Shown here in pieces: positions 1 through 6,763 of a stretch of DNA of 17,881 nucleotides. Source of the DNA: Bog-366 sp964501985 (lineage in GTDB: Bacteria > Acidobacteriota > Terriglobia > UBA7540). Numbering within the stretch: the stretch's first letter is position 1; every line of letters begins with the position of its first letter. A program made the position numbers and the translations under genes. The DNA lies in contig CAZCVY010000136.1 of assembly GCA_964501985.1 (NCBI GenBank), positions 1 through 17,881 of the forward strand. The letters are read 5' to 3'. The notes beneath the pieces are model-generated. The model saw only the letters and a program-made list of their open reading frames with translations, made no database searches and was not told the DNA's origin.

Positions 1-1664
1 TTCTCCGCAAACGTTGCCGCTTCCTCATAGCCCGCGTCCACGTGGCGCGCGACTCCGATTCCGGGATCGTTGGTCAGCACTCGATTCAACCGCTTGCCCA
101 TTTCCGGAGTGCCATCAGCGACGGTGACTTGCCCGGCGTGCAGCGAGTATCCGATTCCCACTCCGCCGCCATGATGGAATGAAACCCAGCTCGCGCCAGA
201 GGCCGTATTGAGCATCGCGTTGAGGATGGGCCAATCGGCGATGGCGTCGCTGCCATCCTTCATGCTTTCGGTTTCGCGGAAGGGCGAGGCCACAGAACCG
301 CAGTCCAGGTGATCGCGCCCGATGACGATGGGGGCCTTCAGCTCTCCCTTTGCCACCAGATCGTTCATGCGCTCGCCAAACAGCGCGCGTTCGCCATAAC
401 CCAGCCAGCAGATGCGCGCGGGCAATCCCTGAAACTTAACGTGCTTCCGCGCCAAGCGAATCCAGCGGTCCATGATGCCGTTGTCGGGGAAAAGCTCCAG
501 CACCAGGTCGTCGGTGCGATAGATATCCGCAGGCTCGCCGGAAAGCGCCGCCCAGCGGAACGGCCCGCGGCCTTCGCAAAACAGCGGCCGGATGTAAGCG
601 GGAACAAAGCCGGGGAAGTCGTAGGCGTCCTTCACGCCGTGCTCGAAGGCCATCGTGCGGATGTTGTTCCCATAGTCGAACGTGGCCGCGCCGAGCTTCT
701 GCAAATCCAACATGCCGGTCACGTGCCGCGCGATGGAATCGTACGAACGCTTCAAGTAATCGTCGGGATTCTGGCGGCGGAGTTCCGCGGCCGCGTCCAG
801 GTTCAGGCCGGATGGGACGTAGCCATTCAGGGGATCGTGCGCGCTGGTCTGGTCGGTGAGCAAATCGGGGACGATGCCGCGGCGCGCCAGCTCCGGGATA
901 ACGTCCGCGCAATTGCCCACCAGTCCCACCGAAACGGCATGCTTTTGGCGCACCGCATTCTTGAGGATGCGGATGGCCTCGTCGAGAGAATTCACGCAGA
1001 TGTCGCAGTAGCCCGAACGGATTCGGCGCTTGATGCGTTCCGCATCAACCTCGATGCCGAGGAAGGCGGCCCCGTTCAGCGTGGCAGCCAGCGGTTGGGC
1101 TCCGCCCATGCCCCCCATGCCGCCGGTCACCACGAGTTTTCCGGCCAGGTCGCCCGCAAAGTGCTTGCGCGCGGCGGCGGCAAAGGTTTCAAAGGTACCT
1201 TGGAGAATTCCTTGCGTGCCAATGTAGATCCAACTCCCCGCCGTCATCTGGCCGTACATCATCAGACCCAAGCGCTCGAGCTCGCGGAATTTCTCCCACG
1301 TCGCCCAGTGTCCCACCAGGTTGGCATTGGCAATCAACACGCGCGGGGCCTCTTCATGCGTGCGGAAAATGCCCACCGGCTTTCCCGACTGCACCAGAAG
1401 CGTCTCATCATCGCCGAGTCCCTTCAGCGCCGCGACGATGGCGTGATAGCACGCCCAGTTGCGCGCCGCCTTGCCCGTGCCACCATAGATGATGAGGTCC
1501 TGCGGGCGCTCGGCAACGTCGGGATCGAGATTGTTCATCAGCATCCGCATGGCGGCTTCCTGCTGCCATCCCTTGCAGGCGAGCGCTGTGCCGCGCGGCG
1601 CACGTATCGGTTGGTAGGTGTGGGCGTCGGATGCCGTGCCATTGAGGGTCTCCGAATGTGCCAT
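1..1664 (-). CDS. hutU: Urocanate hydratase, C-terminus cut by window edge
   Basis: Cytosolic NAD+-dependent enzyme that converts urocanate to 4-imidazolone-5-propionate, the second step of histidine degradation. Reading the minus strand from ATG 1664 gives about 554 codons to the window edge. The family is about 555-560 residues, so only a few residues are missing. Visible family blocks are an N-terminal LIIYGGTGKAARNW segment, the GGMGGMGGAQPLA glycine-rich loop, SGYCD, DQTSAHDPLNGY, GLPARICW (its Cys matches the family active-site Cys) and IGRDHLDCGSVASPFRE, then SFHHGGGVGIGYSLHAGQ near the C-terminus. The start is supported by GGAG at 1674-1677, 9 nt upstream of the ATG. No other hut gene lies in the window; partners such as hutH or hutI could lie beyond base 1. 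Identification is very secure. Confidence 0.97.
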   Translation of the reverse strand, partial: MAHSETLNGTASDAHTYQPIRAPRGTALACKGWQQEAAMRMLMNNLDPDVAERPQDLIIYGGTGKAARNWACYHAIVAALKGLGDDETLLVQSGKPVGIFRTHEEAPRVLIANANLVGHWATWEKFRELERLGLMMYGQMTAGSWIYIGTQGILQGTFETFAAAARKHFAGDLAGKLVVTGGMGGMGGAQPLAATLNGAAFLGIEVDAERIKRRIRSGYCDICVNSLDEAIRILKNAVRQKHAVSVGLVGNCADVIPELARRGIVPDLLTDQTSAHDPLNGYVPSGLNLDAAAELRRQNPDDYLKRSYDSIARHVTGMLDLQKLGAATFDYGNNIRTMAFEHGVKDAYDFPGFVPAYIRPLFCEGRGPFRWAALSGEPADIYRTDDLVLELFPDNGIMDRWIRLARKHVKFQGLPARICWLGYGERALFGERMNDLVAKGELKAPIVIGRDHLDCGSVASPFRETESMKDGSDAIADWPILNAMLNTASGASWVSFHHGGGVGIGYSLHAGQVTVADGTPEMGKRLNRVLTNDPGIGVARHVDAGYEEAATFAE

Positions 1665-1724
1665 GTTGTTTATCTCCGAGGGAATCTTAGCCCAACGCGA
1701 CAAGAAGAGAAAGGGCGGCTGCAC

Positions 1725-1757
1725 GAGTTGAAGAGTCGAGAAGTCGAAGAGTTGAAG
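1725..1757. repeat. Degenerate short tandem repeat (GAGTTGAA-like units)
   Basis: About four imperfect 7-9 bp units (GAGTTGAA, GAGTCGA, GAAGTCGAA, GAGTTGAA) lie just upstream of hutU. This is one of many locus-specific short-period arrays in the spacers of this window. No function can be read from it. Confidence 0.6.
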
Positions 1758-1766
1758 GGGGTGGCG

Positions 1767-1903
1767 CGGACCTGTTCTGAAGCTCCGCGGATTTTTCGTA
1801 ATTGCCGATTATCGATTGTCGATTGCTGATTGCCGATTGTCGAATGGGACAATCGGGATTTGCTCGGCGCCGGGGGAAAAGCCGCGGGCCTAGAACAGGT
1901 CCG
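1767..1903. repeat. Long inverted repeat enclosing a GATTGTC-type tandem array
   Basis: The left arm (CGGACCTGTTCT at 1767-1778 and CCGCGG at 1785-1790) is matched in inverse orientation by CCGCGG at 1882-1887 and AGAACAGGTCCG at 1892-1903. Between the arms, 1803-1841 holds five or six degenerate 7-8 bp units (GATTATC, GATTGTC, GATTGCT, GATTGCC). The array ends in a perfect 9-bp hairpin: CCGATTGTC at 1833-1841, a 6-nt loop, and GACAATCGG at 1848-1856. The spacer between hutU and the toxin-antitoxin genes (1665-1953) therefore holds this repeat, the array at 1725-1757 and the TA promoter, but no gene that I can support. Confidence 0.75.
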
Positions 1904-1921
1904 GGCTCCGGGGACCGAATA

Positions 1922-1950
1922 TTGACTGGTCATCTGACTGGTCATATATT
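1922..1950 (+). promoter_or_regulatory. Promoter with two palindromic operators of the toxin-antitoxin operon
   Basis: The -35 box TTGACT (1922-1927) and -10 box TATATT (1945-1950) are separated by exactly 17 bp, and each differs from the sigma-70 consensus at one base. The promoter is overlaid by two identical 11-bp direct copies of TGACTGGTCAT (1923-1933 and 1935-1945), 12 bp apart. Each copy contains the inverted half-sites TGAC/GTCA with a 2-bp centre. This arrangement fits autorepression by the antitoxin, which is the family norm for Phd/VapB. The expected transcription start (about 1957) lies after the first in-frame ATG at 1954, which argues for translation starting at 1963 or 1972. 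Confidence 0.75.
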
Positions 1951-1971
1951 ACGATGAAGAACATGAAGACT

Positions 1972-2196
1972 ATGGAGAAGCAGATCACCGCTACCGAGTT
2001 CAAGGCAAAATGCCTCAAGATTCTGGACCGCCTCGAGGCACAAGGAATCGTCATCACCAAAAGGGGTCAGCCGGTGGCCAGACTTACGCCTTTGCACGCG
2101 GTAGACAATGCGAGTCTAATTGGGTCGATGAAAGGCAAGGTCATCATCAAGGGAGATATTCTATCCACCGGCAGGAAATGGAATGCTCAATCTTGA
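1972..2196 (+). CDS. Phd/YefM-VapB type antitoxin
   Basis: Small antitoxin (74 residues from the ATG at 1972) expected to bind and neutralise the PIN toxin encoded next and to repress their shared promoter. The N-terminal ITATEFKAKCLKILDRL followed by GIVITKRGQPVARLTP is the typical Phd/YefM DNA-binding fold signature. The C-terminal tail (SMKGKVIIKGDILSTGRKW) resembles the toxin-binding segment of VapB partners of PIN toxins. The frame is open from ATG 1954 (80 residues), with further ATGs at 1963 and 1972. I prefer 1972 because the predicted transcript begins near 1957 and because homologues usually start just before ITATEFK. No start has a strong ribosome binding site, so this remains an inference. 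The stop overlaps the toxin gene by 14 nt. Confidence 0.88.
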   Translation: MEKQITATEFKAKCLKILDRLEAQGIVITKRGQPVARLTPLHAVDNASLIGSMKGKVIIKGDILSTGRKWNAQS

Positions 2197-2545
2197 CACC
2201 CACATGCTGGTGGCGCTGATGACGGGCGACGTCAGTCCAGCGGAGTTGGCGTTTGCACTCAATCAACCTTTGGCCATTTCCGATATCGTTCTTTGGGAGC
2301 TCGCAATGTTGGTCCAGAGAAGGCGATTAACGATGGATCTGGAGAGCACGGAGTTCCGCGAGTGGCTGGGCCAACTCACCGTCTTCCCCATCAGCCTGGA
2401 GATCGCTCGCCAAAGCACCCAGCTCGATTTCTCCTCCGATCCGGCGGATGAAATCATTGCGGCTACCAGCGTCGTGGAGAAGATGCCCTTGCTCACACGT
2501 GACGGCCGAATCCGAAAGTCGCGCCTCGTTCCTCTGGCGCTTTAG
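2183..2545 (+). CDS. vapC: PIN-domain ribonuclease toxin (VapC family)
   Basis: Toxin of 120 residues, the usual size of VapC, expected to cleave RNA with Mg2+ or Mn2+ when the antitoxin is lost. The acidic PIN residues are all visible: D5 in NLDTH, E39 in LWELAML, D86/D89 in DPADEIIAATS and D107 in TRDGRI, so the enzyme looks intact. The start ATG lies inside the antitoxin gene, with AGGA at 2173-2176 spaced 6 nt from it. The 14-nt overlap implies translational coupling and co-transcription from the 1922-1950 promoter. The RNA target cannot be told from sequence. Confidence 0.93.
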   Translation: MLNLDTHMLVALMTGDVSPAELAFALNQPLAISDIVLWELAMLVQRRRLTMDLESTEFREWLGQLTVFPISLEIARQSTQLDFSSDPADEIIAATSVVEKMPLLTRDGRIRKSRLVPLAL

Positions 2546-2578
2546 GGCGGCGTCGCATCGCAGCTTTGTGGAATTGCG

Positions 2579-2652
2579 AATCTCCAATTGGAGATTTCAA
2601 AGGCAAAGCCTAAGAGCTCAGATCAGCAATCAGCAATAAGCAGTCGACGATT
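2579..2652. repeat. 18-bp perfect palindrome followed by CAGCAAT-type array
   Basis: AATCTCCAATTGGAGATT (2579-2596) is a perfect palindrome. It is followed at 2618-2652 by degenerate units of the ATCAGCA type. GCAATCAGCAAT at 2626-2637 is the exact reverse complement of ATTGCTGATTGC at 1822-1833, so the same repeat family brackets the toxin-antitoxin pair in opposite orientation. The palindrome lies 34 nt past the vapC stop and may act in transcript ending, but it has no U-tract. Confidence 0.6.
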
Positions 2653-2737
2653 CTCCGGTACCCGTTAAGCGGATCGTGCTTTTCCGGCAAAGAAGGCCTT
2701 GGATTTTCGCGGCAAAGTGGTAGACTTTCACGAAGGC

Positions 2738-4609
2738 ATGGGCTCTAGCGAAATCACTACTCTCAACGAGTTATTCCTCAAGGCGGTGGCCAAGCACGCC
2801 AAGCCGGATTGTTTCCTGTTCAAGACCGAGGGCCAGTACCGCGGTGTATCTTCGGATGAGGCCTTGCGCAAGGTGGCCGCGCTGGCCTCATTGCTGAGCC
2901 GCCTGCACGTGGAGCGCGGCGACCGCGTGGCCATTCTCTCGGAGAATCGGGTCGAATGGGCGTTGACCGATTACGCGCTTTTGGGCTTGGGCGCGATTCC
3001 GGTGCCCATTTACACCACGCTGCTCGAACCTGACGTCGAATATATCCTGCGCGATTCGGGGGCCAAGGGAATCGTGCTGGCGACGGAAGGACAGCTCGCC
3101 AAAATCGTCAATGTGCGGCCTCACTTGCCGGACTTGAAATTCGTTCTGGCCATGAATTGCGCCAACTTGCAGGGAACGGGTGCGGAGTGCTTCGAGGGCA
3201 GCATCGAATTGGAAATGGGTTTGGCGACCCATGCTGTGGAAGAATTCAAGGCAAAGGCTCTGGCCGCCCAACCGGGCGACATCGCCACTTTTCTTTACAC
3301 CTCAGGTACCATGGGCAAGCCCAAAGGCGTGATCCTGACCCACGCCAACATTGTTTCCAACGTGCTCGAGTGCGCGAAGCTTTTCCCCCTGACTCGCGAA
3401 GATGCCTGCATGTCGCTGCTCCCGCTTTCCCACATCCTGGAGCGGACGCTCGACTTCCTCTGTTTTTGGTTGGGCGCGTCGATCGCCTACGCTGAAAACC
3501 TGGAGGCGATGCCACAGAATCTGCGCGAGGTCAAGCCCACCCTGATGGGTGTGGTTCCGCGTGTGCTCGAGAAGATTCACGACCGCGTGATGGAAGCGGT
3601 CCGCACGGCGCCGCGGGCGAGGCAGAAGATATTCTACTGGGCCCTGGACGTGGGAAAACAAGCCTTTCCCTATCGCCTTCGAGGACGGGATTTGCCATTT
3701 GGGTTGCACCTGAAGCATGCGGCGGCCGACGCCATGATCTTTTCCAAGGTACGCGAGCAAATGGGCGGGCGCATTACGATCCTCGCTTCCGGCGCGGCAC
3801 CGCTGGCTCGAGAGCTGGCGGAATTCTTCTATGCCATGAACTTGCCGGTGTACGAGGGCTATGGCCTTTCGGAAACTTCGCCGGTGATTTCCATCAATTA
3901 CCCTGGCCACGTTAAGCTTGGGACCGTCGGCCCGCTCATCGGAGGCGTCGAAGTCAAGTTCGGGGAGGAGAACCAGGATCCGGAGGGCGGGGCAGGGTGC
4001 GAGATATTGGTGAAAGGGCCCAACGTCTCGCCCGGATATTACCATCTGGACGAAGAGAATCGGATTGCCTTCGATGGCGGATGGTTCCGCACCGGCGATC
4101 TGGGCGCGATGGACGAAGAAGGGTACCTGCGCATTACCGGCCGCAAGAAGAACCTTTTCAAAACCTCCGGGGGGAAATACGTTTCACCTGAGAAACTCGA
4201 AAACCTGTTTCAGAGCCATCCCTACGTTCGACAAATCGTGGTGCTGGGAGAAGGACGCAAGTTCGTGGGGGCACTAATCGCGCCGGTTTACCAGCGATTG
4301 GAAGAGCACGCCCGAACCCGCGGCGTGACCTTTCAAACTCGCGAGGAGCTGGTGGCTCATCCGGAGATTCATGCCTTCATGCAGCAGCTTGTAGACGAAA
4401 CCACTCGCTGGCTGCCACCGCACGAAAGAATCCGCCAAATCGTTTTGTTGCCCCGCGAACTGACGATGGATGAGGATGAAGTTTCCGCAACCCTCAAGGT
4501 CAAGCGGCGAGTGGTGGAAGAGAAATATCGCGATGCCATCGAAGAGATGTTCTCGCGCCACGCGCCACAAGTTCAGGAGTCAGTAGCTAGAAGCCAGAAG
4601 CAAGAATGA
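2738..4609 (+). CDS. Long-chain fatty acid-CoA ligase (AMP-forming)
   Basis: ATP-dependent acyl-CoA synthetase of the FadD15/FACS type (623 residues from ATG 2738) that activates long-chain fatty acids through an acyl-AMP. Numbered from that start, the ANL-superfamily motifs are YTSGTMGKPKG at 187-197 (phosphate-binding A3), GYGLSETSP at 374-382 (A5), WFRTGDLG at 449-456 (A7) and the hinge RKKNLFKTSGGKYVSP from 469, with a C-terminal lid ending in a short Lys-rich region. The reading frame is open from TTG 2699 (636 residues), with a GTG at 2717. The ATG at 2738 fits where homologues begin (TTLNELFLKAVAKHAKPDCF), but GAAGG lies only 1 nt before it, so the start is uncertain. The last dozen residues (VQESVARSQKQE) are encoded by spacer-type repeat sequence. 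The gene stands alone and converges on mlaD. Confidence 0.95.
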   Translation: MGSSEITTLNELFLKAVAKHAKPDCFLFKTEGQYRGVSSDEALRKVAALASLLSRLHVERGDRVAILSENRVEWALTDYALLGLGAIPVPIYTTLLEPDVEYILRDSGAKGIVLATEGQLAKIVNVRPHLPDLKFVLAMNCANLQGTGAECFEGSIELEMGLATHAVEEFKAKALAAQPGDIATFLYTSGTMGKPKGVILTHANIVSNVLECAKLFPLTREDACMSLLPLSHILERTLDFLCFWLGASIAYAENLEAMPQNLREVKPTLMGVVPRVLEKIHDRVMEAVRTAPRARQKIFYWALDVGKQAFPYRLRGRDLPFGLHLKHAAADAMIFSKVREQMGGRITILASGAAPLARELAEFFYAMNLPVYEGYGLSETSPVISINYPGHVKLGTVGPLIGGVEVKFGEENQDPEGGAGCEILVKGPNVSPGYYHLDEENRIAFDGGWFRTGDLGAMDEEGYLRITGRKKNLFKTSGGKYVSPEKLENLFQSHPYVRQIVVLGEGRKFVGALIAPVYQRLEEHARTRGVTFQTREELVAHPEIHAFMQQLVDETTRWLPPHERIRQIVLLPRELTMDEDEVSATLKVKRRVVEEKYRDAIEEMFSRHAPQVQESVARSQKQE

Positions 4610-4652
4610 CGGTCCTCCGCTTGCGACTTCTATTCCCTAACCCCTAATCCCC
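4589..4652. terminator. Imperfect inverted repeat between convergent genes
   Basis: AGAAGCAAG (4596-4604), inside the end of the ligase gene, can pair with CTTGCGACTTCT (4620-4631) with a 3-nt bulge. It is followed by a CCCTAACCCCTAATCCCC array (4635-4652) that shares the 12-mer TCCCTAACCCCT with the pyrK-pyrD junction near 8606. Its position between two gene ends suggests a bidirectional terminator, but there is no canonical U-tract. Confidence 0.4.
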
Positions 4653-4660
4653 AAGCCCTC

Positions 4661-5737
4661 TCAAAAGATGTGCAACTTGATGGTCAGATACTTCTTCGGG
4701 TTCTTGCGGAAGTCCGACAGAAATTCCTTTAGGGAAACGGAGCTCTCGCTCAAATTGTTGAAGAGTGTAGGGTCAGTGGATAGTTTTCCCAGTGTTCCCT
4801 GGCCCTGGTCGATGCGAGCGGTGATGGTATCTACGTGAGCGAGCGCTGAGTTCATGTGATCGTAGAATTGCTCGTCTTTGACGAGTTTACCGAGCGTGCC
4901 GTGGCCCTGATTGATACCGTCAATCAGAGTGTTCCCATTTGTCATCAGCCGGTTGAGATTGTTGAAAGCCGAGGGGTCAGAGATGAACTTGGCCAGACTC
5001 CCGTCGCCATGCTGAATTTGATCGATGACCTTGTCCAAGCGGTCGAGGGTTCCCAGCGTGCGATTGTAAAGAGTCTCGTCGACCATGAGTTTGCCAATTG
5101 TCCCCTGGCCCTGCTGGGTGCGGTCCATCAGGGTCTGCGCGGTGGAAATCGTGGCGTTCAGTTTGTTGTAAAGCGTTTGATCGTAAATCATTTTGCCGAT
5201 CGACCCCTTGCCGGCTTGGACTTGTGTCGTAATGTCCTCGAGCTTGGCGGATAGGGAATTAAGGTTCATAATGACTTGATTCGTGTTTTGCATGACCGCA
5301 GCGATGTCAGCCTTTTCCGCAGTTTTCACCGCGCCATTGTCCCCAATTACTTCATGTTCCGGCGTCCCGCGAGTAATATTCACGTAACCGTCACCCAGCA
5401 GGCCGACCGTTTCCACCGACGCCAGAGAGTCATCGCGGATCTGGTTCTGGTAGGATCGCGCAATTTTAAGGTCAATCTCGACGGCGCGTTGTTTATCGGC
5501 ATAAGGAGAGATGCTGATTCTAGCAACGTTGCCTATGGGAATGCCCGCCAGCCGCACTTGCGCGCCCTCGCGCAAATCGCCGGCGGTAGGAAAATAGGCC
5601 TTCAGGGTGTAATGCGAAGTGAAGAATCCTCCTTGGCCGCTGATAAAGAAAATTGCAATGGCAAACAGCACCAGGCTGACAATGACCATGATGCCGACTC
5701 GAAGTTGAGCCCACTTCACGCGCTCGTGTTGAGACAT
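4661..5737 (-). CDS. mlaD: MlaD/MCE-domain lipid transport protein with five 34-residue repeats
   Basis: Substrate-binding MCE subunit of an MlaE-MlaF ABC system that moves lipids between the membranes (358 residues). Residues 12-33 form an N-terminal membrane anchor. The MCE domain follows (about 43-122: TLKAYFPTAGDLREGAQVRLAGIPIGNV and VGLLGDGYVNIT). A predicted helical C-terminal region then carries GxG(S/T)(I/L)(G/A)K motifs beginning at G176, G210, G244, G278 and G312, an exact 34-residue period. It ends in the basic RKNPKKYLTIKLHIF tail seen in such proteins. ATG 5737 is preceded by GGAGG at 9 nt. The gene lies 219 bp downstream of mlaF, separated by a strong inverted array, so its expression may differ from that of mlaEF. 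Confidence 0.93.
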   Translation of the reverse strand: MSQHERVKWAQLRVGIMVIVSLVLFAIAIFFISGQGGFFTSHYTLKAYFPTAGDLREGAQVRLAGIPIGNVARISISPYADKQRAVEIDLKIARSYQNQIRDDSLASVETVGLLGDGYVNITRGTPEHEVIGDNGAVKTAEKADIAAVMQNTNQVIMNLNSLSAKLEDITTQVQAGKGSIGKMIYDQTLYNKLNATISTAQTLMDRTQQGQGTIGKLMVDETLYNRTLGTLDRLDKVIDQIQHGDGSLAKFISDPSAFNNLNRLMTNGNTLIDGINQGHGTLGKLVKDEQFYDHMNSALAHVDTITARIDQGQGTLGKLSTDPTLFNNLSESSVSLKEFLSDFRKNPKKYLTIKLHIF

Positions 5738-5784
5738 GGTTGGTCGCCTCCGCGAAGTTCAAAGGTCCATTGTAGTGCATTCGA

Positions 5785-5956
5785 GGGGCGGGAAAACGGG
5801 AAACGGGAGATGGGACACGGGATACGGGATACGGGACACGGGAAACGGGGTCAGCGCCTCGGGCATCGAAGTTCGGGATTTGGAATCGGGGTTTCGCCCA
5901 AACGTCGAACATGTGTCCCTACGTGTCCCGTTTCCCGTGTCCCGTATCCCGTGTCC
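5785..5956. repeat. Inverted pair of 7-bp tandem arrays between mlaF and mlaD
   Basis: About nine degenerate heptamers of the form A(C/T)GGGAN run from 5785 to 5850. The opposite-strand family (GTNTCCC) runs from 5912 to 5956, directly against the mlaF stop. Positions 5824-5849 and 5927-5952 are perfect 26-nt reverse complements with a 77-nt loop. In the mlaF-to-mlaD transcript this would be a very stable hairpin that could terminate, attenuate or stabilise the RNA. The loop itself holds further GGGATTTGGAATCGGGG-like sequence. No gene is supported in this 219-bp gap. Confidence 0.85.
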
Positions 5957-6763
5957 TCAAGCCAGGAACCTCCGCAAATAGGGGTCCGGAGTTTGGACAA
6001 GCTCCTGCTCGCCTCCGTGAAAACAGACCCCGCCGTCGCGGAGCACCAGGAAGCGCGTTGTCGCTCGAGGGCTTGCGGGGTTACCCTCGGGGAAGGGAAC
6101 CAAGGTTTGCTTCTCCGGAGAGAAGGTATAATTGGACAATTCGTAGGCATCCTGCAAGCGCTGCGTCACCACTACCGAAGTGACGTGTTGTACGTCGCGA
6201 AGCTTGGCGATCAGCACATTAATGGTGAGGCAGGTCACGGGATCGAGTCCCCCGGTAGGGGAGTCGTAGAGCATGATGGAAGGGTTGGTCACGATGGTGC
6301 GGGCAATCGCTACACGGCGGCGCATTCCCCCGGAAAGCGCCGAAGGCATTTTCTCGATGGCTTGTTCCATTTCCACGAAGCGCAAAACCTCGCGCACACG
6401 CTTCTCGATCGCCGCTTCGTCGCCCACGTGTTCCTCACGCAAGCGGTATGCGACATTGTCGAGAACGGAAAGGGAATCAAAGAGGGCGCCCTCCTGAAAG
6501 ACGATTCCCATGCGTTGGCGAAGGGGTTGAAGGCTGGCTTCCGATAGCGGGACCAGATCCTGACCTTCAATCAGCACCTGGCCGCCGTCGGGCTTTAGAA
6601 GACCCAACATCAGCTTGAGCAACACGGATTTCCCCGAGCCTGTCACCCCCAGGAGGAACAAGGTCTCGCCGGCTCCCAGGGTGAAGGAGATGCTGGTCAG
6701 CACCTGCTTGCTCTCAAAAGAGAGGGAGACGTTGCGAAGCTCGATGGCGGGAGGAGAGCTCAT
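5957..6763 (-). CDS. mlaF: MlaF-like ABC transporter ATPase with altered catalytic residues
   Basis: Cytoplasmic nucleotide-binding subunit (268 residues) that would power the MlaE permease. Visible are Walker A GVTGSGKS (39-46), the Q-loop around VFQEG (88-92), the signature LSGGMRRRVAIAR (143-155) and Walker B IMLYDSPTGGLDP (163-175). Two expected catalytic residues are replaced: the Walker B Glu is S168, and the H-loop His is Q201 (VVVTQRLQDAY). I confirmed both from the codons TCC and CAG. A segment of about 30 residues follows at roughly 209-238 before TRFLVLRDG. The frame extends upstream inside mlaE, but the true start is ATG 6763, whose A is shared with the mlaE stop (TGATG), so translation is coupled. 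It may be a weak ATPase or may use another base; the substitutions could be normal for its clade. Confidence 0.93.
   Translation of the reverse strand: MSSPPAIELRNVSLSFESKQVLTSISFTLGAGETLFLLGVTGSGKSVLLKLMLGLLKPDGGQVLIEGQDLVPLSEASLQPLRQRMGIVFQEGALFDSLSVLDNVAYRLREEHVGDEAAIEKRVREVLRFVEMEQAIEKMPSALSGGMRRRVAIARTIVTNPSIMLYDSPTGGLDPVTCLTINVLIAKLRDVQHVTSVVVTQRLQDAYELSNYTFSPEKQTLVPFPEGNPASPRATTRFLVLRDGGVCFHGGEQELVQTPDPYLRRFLA

Noticed and set aside
309..1829. Long plus-strand open frame of about 506 codons opposite hutU
   Set aside because: It is antisense to an unmistakable urocanate hydratase, its translation has no recognisable domain, and it runs into repeat sequence.
3302..4045. Minus-strand frame of 247 codons inside the acyl-CoA ligase
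   Set aside because: Shadow of a highly conserved gene, with no start signal or domain.
5785..5956. CRISPR array at the heptamer repeats
   Set aside because: The period is 7 bp with no spacers, the units are degenerate and in two orientations, and no cas genes are present.
5276..6547. Plus-strand open frame of 423 codons across mlaD, the repeat gap and mlaF
   Set aside because: It crosses two well-supported minus-strand genes and the heptamer arrays; the translation is low complexity and matches nothing.
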